The notes: generated by a model from the letters alone, not told the origin. DNA of 64,000 nucleotides from Janthinobacterium rivuli (GCF_009208735.1 NZ_WFLJ01000024.1:1-64000); one strand, 5' to 3'. Positions 26,427-35,500 are shown, counted from the first letter of the stretch. Numbers and translations: made by a program.

Positions 26427-27154
26427 GCCGGGGACGTTTCATCGGTGAGTTGCAAGAAGAGCTCTTCCAGGCTGCCATCGCTGGACAACTGCTGGCGGAT
26501 CTCGTCCAGGCTGCCCGTGGCGACCAGGGCGCCACGGTGAATGATGGCAACCCGGCTGCACAGCTTTTGCGCCATATCGAGCAAATGCGTGGACACGAAG
26601 ATCGTCGCGCCGGCGGCGGCGCAACGCAGCAAGCGTTCCTGCACGTCGCGCGAGGCGCGCGGGTCGAGGCCGTTGATCGGTTCGTCGAGGATCAGCACGG
26701 CCGGATCGTGGATCAGCGCGCACGCCAGGCCCAGTTTTTTCTTCATGCCCAGCGAGTAATTGACGGCAAAATCCTCGCTCGCTTCGTCCAGGCCAAATTC
26801 CGTCAGCAGGCGCGCGGCGCGCGCGGCCGCTTCCGCGCGCGAAAAACCATGCATTTCGGCCACGAATTGCAGGATTTCGCGGCCCCGCAAATAATCGTAA
26901 AAGACGGGATTGTCGGGCAGGTAGCCCACCTTGCGCTTGACGGCGGCGCCATCGCGGTGGCAATCGAGGCCATCGACCAGCACGCGGCCGGCGCTGGGCA
27001 CGAGGATGCCCATCAGCATGCGGATGGTGGTGGTCTTGCCGGCCCCGTTGGGACCCAGGAAGCCGAAGACCTCTCCTTTGCCTACTTGCAGGGTCAACGG
27101 CTTGACGGCTTCGAACGTGCCGTACTGTTTGGACAAACCTTCGAAGCTGATCAT
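26423..27154 (-). CDS. ABC transporter ATP-binding protein
   Basis: A 243-residue ABC ATPase of the DrrA/NatA type. Walker A is GPNGAGKTTTIRML near residues 36-49, the signature is YSLGMKKKLGLA, Walker B is VLILDEPINGLDP, and the H-loop is FVSTHLL. The glutamine loop residue is replaced by YLPDNP, common in this subfamily. It overlaps the ArsR gene upstream and the fused permease downstream by four bases each, so ArsR, ATPase and permease form one translationally coupled operon. The substrate is unknown. Confidence 0.93.
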   Translation of the reverse strand: MISFEGLSKQYGTFEAVKPLTLQVGKGEVFGFLGPNGAGKTTTIRMLMGILVPSAGRVLVDGLDCHRDGAAVKRKVGYLPDNPVFYDYLRGREILQFVAEMHGFSRAEAAARAARLLTEFGLDEASEDFAVNYSLGMKKKLGLACALIHDPAVLILDEPINGLDPRASRDVQERLLRCAAAGATIFVSTHLLDMAQKLCSRVAIIHRGALVATGSLDEIRQQLSSDGSLEELFLQLTDETSPA

Positions 27155-27843
27155 GGTGCCCCCAGGGCCGCCAGCAGGCGCCGTTCGCCGTCTGGCGTGA
27201 GGCGCAGGGCACGGCTGTCGAGTTCGCGCTCGGCCCAGCGCTGGCGCAGGGCCAGCTGCAGCAGGGCGGCCCCCAGCGCGCCGCCCAGGTGGGCGCGCCG
27301 TTCGCTCCAGTCCAGGCAGGCGCAGGCAAAGCGGCGGCGCTGCCGCCGCAATTGCGGCAGGTCGATGCCCAGGGCCGCCACGCCGGCCGCGCCCGCTTCT
27401 GATAGCTGGTAATCGCCGCCATCGTCCAGCAGCCAGCCTTGCGCGCGCAACTGGTCGTGCAGCGTGACGGCGACGCTGCCGGCCATGTGATCGTAGCAGG
27501 TGCGCGCATGGCGCAGGCGGTCCGGCGTGCTGGGCGTAAATGGCGTCGCCGCCACGCCGGCCACCACCAGCAGCGCTTCGAGGGCCTGGCCGACTTCCGC
27601 GCTGGCCAGGCGGTAATAGCGGTGCTTGCCCTGCGCCAGCATCGATAGCAAGCCATCCTCGCGCAAACGGCTCAAATGGACGCTGGCCGTCGAGGCGCCT
27701 ACCTCGGCCAGCGTCGCCAATTCCGTGGCCGTGCGCGCATGGCCATCGAGCAGGCTGCACAGCATGCGCGCGCGGGCCGGTTCGGCGATGGCGCCGGCCA
27801 GTTGCGCCAGGCCCATGTCGGCCGAGGGGAGTGTGTCATCCAT
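27151..27843 (-). CDS. ArsR family transcriptional regulator with C-terminal extension
   Basis: A 230-residue regulator. The N-terminal 95 residues form an ArsR winged helix (ATELATLAEVGASTASVHLSRLREDGLLSMLAQGKHRYYRLAS). The remaining 130 residues form a second domain containing CYDHMAGSVAV and a CACLDW segment, seen in longer ArsR proteins of the SmtB-like YczG type. The metal-sensor ELCVCD motif is not present, so it probably does not sense metals in the classical way. It leads the ABC operon and is divergent from the P450 gene, and it likely controls both. Confidence 0.85.
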   Translation of the reverse strand: MDDTLPSADMGLAQLAGAIAEPARARMLCSLLDGHARTATELATLAEVGASTASVHLSRLREDGLLSMLAQGKHRYYRLASAEVGQALEALLVVAGVAATPFTPSTPDRLRHARTCYDHMAGSVAVTLHDQLRAQGWLLDDGGDYQLSEAGAAGVAALGIDLPQLRRQRRRFACACLDWSERRAHLGGALGAALLQLALRQRWAERELDSRALRLTPDGERRLLAALGAP

Positions 27844-27877
27844 GATTCGTCCGTGGGCGAAGTGTTGTGGTGGAAGG

Positions 27878-27896
27878 GGGAGCATACTCGGCTCCC
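27878..27896. promoter_or_regulatory. Inverted repeat in the ArsR/P450 intergenic region
   Basis: GGGAGC and GCTCCC are perfect complements separated by seven bases, in the 70-base gap between the divergent arsR-like and P450 genes. It is a reasonable operator candidate for the ArsR-like protein; a hairpin in the P450 leader is the alternative. Confidence 0.4.
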
Positions 27897-27913
27897 TTCA
27901 TCACTGCAATGGA

Positions 27914-29023
27914 ATGCGCATGCCGCTCGACTATCCCGCCGATCCTTTTTCAGCCGTCACCCACGCGGCGCCCTACGATTACTATCGCCGCCTGGCGGAC
28001 GGTCCGCCCCTGCGATTCGATGCGCGGCTCGATTGCTGGCTGGCGACGGGCGCGACCGGCGTGCGGGCCGTCCTCGAGCATCCCGCTTGCCGCGTGCGGC
28101 CACCGGGATTGGGCGTGCCGCACAACCTGGCGGGCACGCCATGCGGCGCGATTTTTGCGGAACTGGTGCGCATGAATGAGGGCGAGCGGCATGCCGTGCC
28201 GAAACAGGTGCTGGTGCGCGCGCTGGGCCAGGTGGATCTGGCGCGCCTGCAGGAGCGGGTGCTGCAGATTGCCTGCGACCGCGTGCCCGGCAGCGCCGCG
28301 CAGCTGAACGAGGCGATTTTTGAGTTGCCTCTGTTCGCCATGGCGGAGGTGCTGGGCTTTGCGCCAGCGCAATGGCCGGCGCTGGCCGCCTGGACGCGCG
28401 CCTTTGTCGCCTGCCTGTCGCCGCTGAGCAATGCTGGCCAACTGGCCGACGCACAGGTGGCGGCCGAGGCCTTGCTGCAAAGCTTTAGCCGTCTGCTGCG
28501 CCAGGGCGAGGTGAAGCCCGGCAGCGTGCTGGCTGCCATCGTGGCAGAGGCCGATGCCATGGGAGACGGCGTGCTGGCCAACCTCGTGGGCTTGCTGTCG
28601 CAGACCTGCGACGCCACGGCTGGCTTGCTGGGCAATGCCATCGTTGCCTTGCGCGCGCAGCCGCAGTTGTCCACGCGACTAAGTGCCGCGCCCGGGCTGT
28701 GGCCGGCCATGCTGCGCGAAGTGAGCCGGCACGATCCCGCCATCCACAACACGCGCCGCTACACGGCGGATGCCGTGACATTCGATGGCGTGCGCGTGCC
28801 GGCCGGACAGATGATCGTCGTCGTGCTGGCCAGCGCCGGCGATGCGGAGTTCGGCTTTGGCCATGGCCGCCACGCCTGTTCGGGCCGGTCCATCGCGCAG
28901 ACCATCGCCACGGCTTGCCTGCAGGCGTGGGCCGCTGCGTTGGAAGACTTGCCGCTGGCGTGGAATTATCTGCCGTCGCTGAACGCGCGCATCCCTGTTT
29001 TTCATACGGGAGAAATGGCATGA
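27914..29023 (+). CDS. Cytochrome P450
   Basis: A 369-residue soluble P450, shorter than the usual 400 or so. The haem-thiolate loop is FGFGHGRHACSG near residues 314-325 and the ExxR helix is LREVSRHDP near residue 268. The I-helix region reads LLSQTCDATAGLLGN: the acid is kept, but the usual catalytic threonine directly after it is alanine, with a threonine one position later. This suggests unusual oxygen activation or a peroxide-type or non-oxidative role. Its stop overlaps the following monooxygenase-like gene by four bases. No ferredoxin or reductase gene is adjacent. Confidence 0.85.
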   Translation: MRMPLDYPADPFSAVTHAAPYDYYRRLADGPPLRFDARLDCWLATGATGVRAVLEHPACRVRPPGLGVPHNLAGTPCGAIFAELVRMNEGERHAVPKQVLVRALGQVDLARLQERVLQIACDRVPGSAAQLNEAIFELPLFAMAEVLGFAPAQWPALAAWTRAFVACLSPLSNAGQLADAQVAAEALLQSFSRLLRQGEVKPGSVLAAIVAEADAMGDGVLANLVGLLSQTCDATAGLLGNAIVALRAQPQLSTRLSAAPGLWPAMLREVSRHDPAIHNTRRYTADAVTFDGVRVPAGQMIVVVLASAGDAEFGFGHGRHACSGRSIAQTIATACLQAWAAALEDLPLAWNYLPSLNARIPVFHTGEMA

Positions 29024-29367
29024 TCGCCGTGATTTTCGAGGTCTGGCCCGGCGCCGAAGGGCGCCAGCGGTACCTGGACCTGGCCGCCGCGCTGCGGCCC
29101 CTGCTCGATGAGGTCGATGGTTTCATGTCCATCGAGCGCTTCAGCAGCCTGAGCGAGCCGGGCAAATTGCTGTCGCTGTCCTTCTTTCGCGATGAGGCGG
29201 CGCTGGCGCAGTGGTGGCAGCTGGAAGCGCACCGCGCGGCGCAGTCGGCCGGCCGGCAAGGCGTGTTCGACGACTACCGGCTGCGCATCGCCGCCGTCGT
29301 GCGCGATTACGGCATGCTGGAACGGCAACAGGCGCCCGCCGACAGCCGCCGGTGCCACGATGCCTAG
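29020..29367 (+). CDS. Antibiotic-biosynthesis-monooxygenase-like protein
   Basis: A 115-residue ferredoxin-like alpha/beta protein of the ABM superfamily. Visible elements are MIAVIFEVWPGAEGRQRYLD, GFMSIERFSSLSEPGKLLSLSFF and ALAQWWQLEAHRAAQSAGR, the usual strand and helix order with a His/Trp-bearing helix. Such proteins are cofactor-free oxygenases, haem-degrading enzymes or small-molecule binders. It is translationally coupled to the P450, so the two probably act on the same compound. The substrate is unknown. Confidence 0.8.
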   Translation: MIAVIFEVWPGAEGRQRYLDLAAALRPLLDEVDGFMSIERFSSLSEPGKLLSLSFFRDEAALAQWWQLEAHRAAQSAGRQGVFDDYRLRIAAVVRDYGMLERQQAPADSRRCHDA

Positions 29368-29370
29368 CGT

Positions 29371-29823
29371 TTAGCGGGGCAGCGCGCCCTGCGTGATTTT
29401 CACCTTGACCCGGTAGGTGGGCTCGGCCGCGTTCAGGGCGGGCGGCGTGGCCGGGTCGACGTCGAGCAGGGTGAACGTCAGGTGGTTGACGGTGACGGAA
29501 CTGGCGGCACCGGGCATGGAATCGGACAAGACGATGTCGGTGGCACCCGCGCTGTTGAGCAAACTGAAACTGTAGCTGACGTAGCCTTTCCACACGCACA
29601 CGGCGCCCTTGCGGCAGCGGCTGTCGTTGACGCGTTCGAGTTTCAGGGTGTCGGTGGCCGTGATGGCGACCTGTTCGCCCGGCGAGAGCACATGGGTGAC
29701 GCTGCGCGGCGTGTTCTCCGCGTCGCCGGCGCTGCCGGCCGCGCCGCAGCCGGCCAGCACGGCCAGGCAGGCGAAGAACAGGGGAAGCAGCACGGTACGA
29801 TAAGAGTGGGTCAGGTAAGGCAT
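29371..29823 (-). CDS. Small hypothetical lipoprotein
   Basis: A 150-residue predicted lipoprotein with a signal peptide ending in LAGC. The mature part is beta-rich and contains a cysteine pair in DSRCRKGAVCVWKG near residues 88-96, probably a disulphide-closed loop. AAAGGA lies upstream of the ATG. I do not recognise the family. It stands alone, convergent with the P450 operon, whose stop lies three bases away. Confidence 0.7.
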   Translation of the reverse strand: MPYLTHSYRTVLLPLFFACLAVLAGCGAAGSAGDAENTPRSVTHVLSPGEQVAITATDTLKLERVNDSRCRKGAVCVWKGYVSYSFSLLNSAGATDIVLSDSMPGAASSVTVNHLTFTLLDVDPATPPALNAAEPTYRVKVKITQGALPR

Positions 29824-30000
29824 GTTTTTCCTTTCAGGTGGAGCGTCCCCGGCGTGGCGTCCACGCGTGGGATACCATGATAGTAACAAAATGATATTTT
29901 TCCGGCGCACCATAGGCGCGCTGCGGATGAATTGATGCGCCGGCCACGCGGCGCGCCGATTACTGCGTAGAATGGCTGTTTTGAAAATCAGGAAACAACC

Positions 30001-30267
30001 ATGAAAAAAACCGACCTGGCCAAAAGCGATGCCAAGAAACTGATGGGAAAGATGAATGTTCCCGGCGCCGGTGCATTCGGTAAGGAAGCGGTGGTCGTCG
30101 ACCGCCGCGAGCAGCGCAAGCGCGACCAGGCCCTGGGCCTGGTGCCGTTCGCCGTCAAGCTGAACAGCGATCTGGTGTTGCAATTGCAGACCCTGGCCAA
30201 GGAACGCGGCGCGGATCTGAATGAATTGGTCGCCGAAGTCCTCGTCAAGGGCCTGGCTGCAGCGTAA
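30001..30267 (+). CDS. Conserved hypothetical protein, possible ribbon-helix-helix C terminus
   Basis: An 88-residue protein beginning MKKTDLAKSDAKKLMGKMN. The N-terminal half is basic and flexible. The C-terminal 45 residues (LVPFAVKLNSDLVLQLQTLAKERGADLNELVAEVLVKGL) follow a strand-helix-helix pattern like Arc/MetJ-type DNA-binding proteins. This is inferred from pattern only. It ends at a terminator shared with rpoH on the other strand. No partner gene, such as a toxin, lies next to it. Confidence 0.65.
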   Translation: MKKTDLAKSDAKKLMGKMNVPGAGAFGKEAVVVDRREQRKRDQALGLVPFAVKLNSDLVLQLQTLAKERGADLNELVAEVLVKGLAAA

Positions 30268-30311
30268 CGGCTGACAATGTTTATCTGTTGATAAACATCA
30301 AAGTTCAAAAC

Positions 30312-30338
30312 TAAAAGGCGCCTTGCGGCGCCTTTTTA
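30312..30338. terminator. Bidirectional terminator between the 88-residue gene and rpoH
   Basis: AAAAGGCGCC pairs with GGCGCCTTTTT around TTGC. The A-run and T-run on either side allow use by both convergent genes. Confidence 0.9.
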
Positions 30339-30357
30339 CTGCGGCTCTGGCTTGCGC

Positions 30358-31257
<900 letters not shown>

Positions 31258-31412
31258 GTTTTCTCCCTCGTAGTCTTGCTTTGTTCCAGTTGGCCACGTC
31301 ACGCGACGTGGTCCTCTTATCTATTCGTTTTCAGTATTCGGTCTTGCACTTTGCAGATCGCGGCACCATCTTGATCTGGCATCCATGGCGGCTCTGCGTT
31401 TGGTATGTCCCT

Positions 31413-31442
31413 ATATTAGCACTCTCCGCTTGAGAGTGCCAA
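31413..31442 (-). promoter_or_regulatory. CIRCE-like operator over a sigma70 promoter of rpoH
   Basis: On the plus strand TTAGCACTC (31416-31424), nine bases, GAGTGCCAA (31434-31442): 17 of 18 arm positions match the CIRCE element bound by HrcA. Read towards rpoH, the right arm supplies a TTGGCA -35 and the left arm a TAATAT -10 with an 18-base spacer, so the operator exactly overlaps the promoter. The rpoH start is about 155 bases downstream. Confidence 0.82.
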
Positions 31443-31521
31443 TCAGCACATTTAATCGTCCTGATAGCCTAAATGCTATGGGGATTTAATGCTTGATAAA
31501 TGTATATGAACAGCGATTGGA

Positions 31522-31663
31522 GCGGCTCTGCAGGCCGCTTCACGACAACGTAGCTAGTCTACGGCCTTTGGCTGAAGCGAACCTTAAGAATGCTTGCTTA
31601 ATATCAAGATAACAGCAGTATAAGGATGACGCGGCGCATGGCGGCGCCAGGAGCGCCGCCATG
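31522..31663. other. Cluster of hairpins between ftsX and the rpoH promoter
   Basis: GCGGC (31522-31526) pairs with GCCGC (31534-31538). GCTTCA (31537-31542) pairs with TGAAGC (31573-31578) around an inner CGTAG/CTACG stem. A perfect 11-bp stem pairs 31637-31647 with 31653-31663. There is no T-run, so these are not classical terminators. They may end or process the ftsX transcript. Confidence 0.4.
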
Positions 31664-31674
31664 GAAGGGGATGG

Positions 31675-32595
31675 TCAGTTCAGGCGCGCCAGGTGGCGCT
31701 GCACGCAGAGGAAGGCGCCGATCAGGCCCAGGCCGGCGCTGACGGCCAGCAAGCCTGCCATCGGCAGCGGCGCCAGCGGCACCAGCTGGAATTCGGACGC
31801 GTACAGGCGGGCAAACTCGGCGATCGCCGTATTCAGCGGCTGCAAGGCCAGCGCCACGGCGCCCAGGGCCAGCGCACCGGCGCACACGCCCAGCAGGGCG
31901 CCCGTGTAATAGAAGGGGCGGTGGATGAAGGTGTCGGTGGCGCCGATCAGCTTCGAGATGCTGATTTCATCGCGCTGCTGCATCACTTGCAGGCGGATGG
32001 TATTGAAGACCACGGCGATCACGGCCACGCCCAGGGTGATTGCCAGCAACAGCAGCACCAGGCGCAGCACGCCCAGCAGGGCTGCCAGGCGCTTGACCCA
32101 GGCCGAATCGACTTGCGCCGATTCCACGCCTGGCAGGTGCCGCAGCTGTTCTGCCACCGCGTCGACGTCCTGCGCCTCGCTGGCGCTGCTGAAGGCGTCG
32201 AGTTTCAGCACATAGCTGTCGGGCAGGGGGTTGTCGCCCAGGGTGCTGAGCACGTCGGCCAGGCCGTTCTTGTTTTTCAGGGTGTCGAGCGCCTGTTCGC
32301 GCGGGATGAAGACGATCTTCGCCTTTTGCGCACCCACGATCTTGCGCATGGCACTGGCCAGTTCCACGGCTTGTTCGCGCGGCGTATCGATCTTCAGGAA
32401 GACGCTGATTTCCGGGTCGACCGACATCTGTTCCGACATGGGGCGCACATTGTCGAGCATGGTCAAGCCGGCGAACGGCAGCGACAGGGCGATGGCGACG
32501 ACGAGCACGTTCAATAAGAAGCCGCCCGGCGACTTGCGCAAGTGAATCAGCGCCGAACCGAGGGCGAAGCGGTGTTGACGGAACCAGCCTCTCAT
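31675..32595 (-). CDS. ftsX: Cell division protein FtsX
   Basis: A 306-residue four-helix permease-like protein. With FtsE it forms an ABC-type complex at the septum that activates periplasmic amidases. The N-terminal helix is FLLNVLVVAIALSLPFAGL. A periplasmic domain of about 120 residues follows, then three C-terminal helices (VLRLVLLLLAITLGVAVIAVVFNTIRL, YTGALLGVCAGALALGAVALAL and the last LLAVSAGLGLIGAFLCV). It overlaps ftsE by four bases. The length and topology are typical. Confidence 0.95.
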   Translation of the reverse strand: MRGWFRQHRFALGSALIHLRKSPGGFLLNVLVVAIALSLPFAGLTMLDNVRPMSEQMSVDPEISVFLKIDTPREQAVELASAMRKIVGAQKAKIVFIPREQALDTLKNKNGLADVLSTLGDNPLPDSYVLKLDAFSSASEAQDVDAVAEQLRHLPGVESAQVDSAWVKRLAALLGVLRLVLLLLAITLGVAVIAVVFNTIRLQVMQQRDEISISKLIGATDTFIHRPFYYTGALLGVCAGALALGAVALALQPLNTAIAEFARLYASEFQLVPLAPLPMAGLLAVSAGLGLIGAFLCVQRHLARLN

Positions 32596-33329
32596 GCCTG
32601 TTCTCCCTGCGCGTCGTCCTGGTCGGGCGCGAAATCGGGATCGGGCGGGGCGAAGACGGGCGCCTGCGTGGCCTTGTCGATGGCCACCAACTGGCCGTTC
32701 TTCAGGTGGATCACGCGGGCGGCGGCGTCGAGCATCTGTTCGTCATGGCTGGAAATGAGGCAGGTCACGCCCACGGAATGGAACGCTTTCAGGGCGTCGA
32801 GCACCTTGTTGGCGCTGGCGCGGTCCAGGTTGGCCGTCGGTTCGTCGGCCAGGATGATCTGCGGCCGGTTGACGATGGCGCGCGCGATCGATACGCGCTG
32901 CTGCTCGCCGCCCGACAGCGACAGCGGACGCGCCATGGCGCGGTCCAGCAGGCCCACCTTGTCGAGCGCGGCGCGCGCGCGCTGCTCAGCAGCAACTTTA
33001 TGCGCGCCGACGACGAGCAGCGGCAGCATGACGTTGGCCAGGATGGAGCGGTCGTTGAGTAATTTTTGCTGCTGGAAGATCAGGCCCATGTTCCGGCGCA
33101 AAAACGGCACGCCGGCCGGCTTGATCTTCGCCATGTCCTGGCCATTGACGATCAGCTTGCCCGACGTGGGGCGTTCCATGGCGGCGATCATTTTCAGCAG
33201 GGTGGATTTGCCGGCGCCGGACGGGCCGGCCAGAAACACCAGCTCGCCCTTGGCAATGCTCAGCGAAATGTCGCTGAGGGCCACGGCATCGGCGGAGTAT
33301 TGCTTGGAGACGTGCTGAAATTCAATCAT
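32592..33329 (-). CDS. ftsE: Cell division ATP-binding protein FtsE
   Basis: A 245-residue ABC ATPase. Walker A is GPSGAGKSTLLKM near residues 36-48, the signature is LSGGEQQRVSIARA, Walker B is IILADEPTANLD, and the H-loop is LISSHDEQM. An acidic, proline-bearing tail of about 25 residues (APPDPDFAPDQDD) extends beyond the E. coli length. It lies 8 bases downstream of ftsY and overlaps ftsX, the classical ftsY-ftsE-ftsX order with rpoH next. Confidence 0.95.
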   Translation of the reverse strand: MIEFQHVSKQYSADAVALSDISLSIAKGELVFLAGPSGAGKSTLLKMIAAMERPTSGKLIVNGQDMAKIKPAGVPFLRRNMGLIFQQQKLLNDRSILANVMLPLLVVGAHKVAAEQRARAALDKVGLLDRAMARPLSLSGGEQQRVSIARAIVNRPQIILADEPTANLDRASANKVLDALKAFHSVGVTCLISSHDEQMLDAAARVIHLKNGQLVAIDKATQAPVFAPPDPDFAPDQDDAQGEQA

Positions 33330-33337
33330 GTAGGGGC

Positions 33338-34393
33338 TTATCCGAGCAGCGCTTCGACAAATTCGGCAGCCACGAAAGGCTGCAAGTCTTCAATTTTCTC
33401 ACCGATGCCGATGAAATACACGGGCACGGGACGTACGCGGGCGATCGCCGCCAGCACGCCGCCCTTGGCGGTGCCGTCCAGCTTGGTGATCACCAGACCG
33501 CTCAACTGCAGGGCATCGTCGAAGGCCTTCACTTGCGTGAGGGCATTCTGGCCCGTGTTGCCGTCGATGACGAGCAGGGTTTCATGCGGCGCGCCCTCCA
33601 TGCCCTTGCCGATCACGCGCTTGATTTTCTTCAATTCTTCCATCAGGTGCAACTGCGTCGGCAGGCGGCCCGCCGTATCGACCATGACCACGTCGATGCC
33701 GCGCGCCTTCGCCGATTGCACGGAGTCGTAGGCCACGGCGGCCGGGTCGCCCGATTCCTGCGAAATCACGGTGACGTTGTTGCGCTCGCCCCAGACCATC
33801 AGCTGCTCGCGCGCGGCGGCGCGGAAGGTGTCGCCCGCGGCCAGCAGCACGGACTGGTTGTTTGACTGCATGTGCTTGGCCAGCTTGCCGATGGTGGTGG
33901 TCTTGCCGGCGCCATTCACGCCGGAAATCATCATCACCAGCGGCTTGTGGCGGCCCAGCTCGAAGCGCTTTTCCAGCGGCGAGAGCAGCTCGATCAGCAG
34001 CACTTTCAGCGCGGCCTTGACGGCGGCGGCGTCGAGCAGCTTGTCTTCCTTGACCCTTTTCTTCAATTCCGTGAGCAGGAATTCGGTGGCGTCGATGCCG
34101 GCGTCGGACATCAGCAGCGCCGCTTCCAGCTCTTCGTACAGGGCTTCGTCGATCTTCGCGCCGACGAACAGCACGGACAAGGTGTTCGAGGTTTTCGACA
34201 GGCCGGCCTTCAGGCGCGTCATCCACGATTTTTTCTCGGGTTCGGCGGCCACGATGACGGGCACGCGCTCGGCCGGCGCGCCGCTCAGGGGCGTGGCGGC
34301 AGGCTGCGGTGCAGGCGGCGTGGCGGGAAGGACGAGGGGCTCGGCTGGCGCAGCCTCGGGAGCGGTGGGTTTTTTCTTGAAGAAACTAAACAT
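33338..34393 (-). CDS. ftsY: Signal recognition particle receptor FtsY
   Basis: A 351-residue SRP receptor GTPase that docks ribosome-nascent-chain complexes at the membrane. A short N-terminal A domain (Ala/Pro-rich, about 50 residues) precedes the NG domain. GTPase motifs are GVNGAGKTTTIGKLA (near residue 150), DTFRAAAREQL, VDTAGRLPTQ and TKLDGTAKGG. The A domain is much shorter and less acidic than in E. coli, which is common in betaproteobacteria. It is the first gene of the ftsYEX operon. Confidence 0.96.
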   Translation of the reverse strand: MFSFFKKKPTAPEAAPAEPLVLPATPPAPQPAATPLSGAPAERVPVIVAAEPEKKSWMTRLKAGLSKTSNTLSVLFVGAKIDEALYEELEAALLMSDAGIDATEFLLTELKKRVKEDKLLDAAAVKAALKVLLIELLSPLEKRFELGRHKPLVMMISGVNGAGKTTTIGKLAKHMQSNNQSVLLAAGDTFRAAAREQLMVWGERNNVTVISQESGDPAAVAYDSVQSAKARGIDVVMVDTAGRLPTQLHLMEELKKIKRVIGKGMEGAPHETLLVIDGNTGQNALTQVKAFDDALQLSGLVITKLDGTAKGGVLAAIARVRPVPVYFIGIGEKIEDLQPFVAAEFVEALLG

Positions 34394-34558
34394 GGATGTG
34401 TGGTGGCGGGTGCTGACCTAAGGCCCGGCGGCGCCGGACACTGTTGTTACGGGCTATTCTACCAGAGCGCGCCCGGCGCTTGATGTTTTACTGTTCGATT
34501 GGCAACATTGCGCGGCTATCCACGGAGATCGCCGCAGTTGCCGCGCTTTTCGGCCGGT

Positions 34559-35500
34559 TCAGTGGGTTTGCAGGGCGTGCGCCTGGTGGCGGCGGCGCCA
34601 GGCGGCGATGCTTTCGTCGACTTGCCGCAAGTCCAGCACATGCAGGAAGGACGGCGGCTGCTTGTACAGGACGGGACTGCGTCCCCCTGCCCACAATTCC
34701 ATGCTCGGAGGCAAGCTTGCATGCAGCTGCTGCAGGCTGTCGCGCGTCTGCCGTTGCTTGCTGGCGCTGGAAAACGACAGCGCCACGATATCGGCCCGCT
34801 GCGCGCGGGCGGCCGCGACGATGTCCGTCAGCGGCGTTTCCACCCCCAGCGACATGCAATGGGCGCCGGCCGCCGCGCACAGCGCCTCGGCCATCAGCAG
34901 CCCCAGGCCATGGCGCTCCTGCGGCAGGGTACTGAGGACGATGCGCGGCGTGCGCGTGGACGGGCTGCTCGCCTGTGGCAGGGAAAAAATGGCGTGGCGC
35001 ATCACCGTCTGCAGGGTTTCGCTATACAGATGCTCTTCGTAGACGGCCAGTTCGCCGCAAGCCCACGCGTCGCCCACCATGCTGGTGAGGGGCGCGATGA
35101 CGTCGATGGTGAACGCCTTCAGCCCCAGCACGGCCAGCGCCTGGCGCAGGGCGTCGCCCAGTTCCGCCATCTGGTGGCCGCGGCACAGGGCCAGGTAGTG
35201 CGCCAGTTGCGGTTGCGGCGAGGACGGCGCCGCGCTGCCGGCGCTGGCCAGCTGCTGCAGTTGCGCGGTGCTGTGCTGCATGATTTTTCCCGGACGAAAT
35301 CCGAGGTCCAGCAGGCGCTTGACCATGCGCAATTTCTGCACTTGCTCGGCCGGATAGCTGCGTTCGCCAAAGGCGTCGCGCCGGGGCTGGGGAAAGGCGT
35401 AGCGGCGCTCCCACACACGCAAGGTTTCCTTGGCCAGCCCGGTGTCGCGTTCGACATCGCTGATGCTGAAGGCGGAAGTAGGTTGCAGGTCAGTATCCAT
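34559..35500 (-). CDS. MerR-family regulator with B12-binding-type domain (LitR/CarH-like)
   Basis: A protein of about 313 residues. The N-terminal MerR helix-turn-helix is SISDVERDTGLAKETLRVWERRYAFPQPRRDA. The C-terminal part has a four-helix segment followed by a Rossmann-like cobalamin domain with ERHGLGLLMAEAL near residue 190, matching the ExHxxG form of the lower-axial-ligand motif in LitR-type photoreceptor repressors. Such proteins bind adenosylcobalamin in the dark and release DNA in light. It is divergent from the eight-gene lipid operon, its probable target. The start is uncertain; no strong ribosome site is visible. Confidence 0.83.
   Translation of the reverse strand: MDTDLQPTSAFSISDVERDTGLAKETLRVWERRYAFPQPRRDAFGERSYPAEQVQKLRMVKRLLDLGFRPGKIMQHSTAQLQQLASAGSAAPSSPQPQLAHYLALCRGHQMAELGDALRQALAVLGLKAFTIDVIAPLTSMVGDAWACGELAVYEEHLYSETLQTVMRHAIFSLPQASSPSTRTPRIVLSTLPQERHGLGLLMAEALCAAAGAHCMSLGVETPLTDIVAAARAQRADIVALSFSSASKQRQTRDSLQQLHASLPPSMELWAGGRSPVLYKQPPSFLHVLDLRQVDESIAAWRRRHQAHALQTH

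Noticed and set aside
24754-26550. A 598-residue frame overlapping the ABC permease fusion in another frame
   Set aside because: Same strand but a different frame, Ala/Arg/Gly/Pro-rich with no domain, while the permease frame has clear helices and CPBP motifs.
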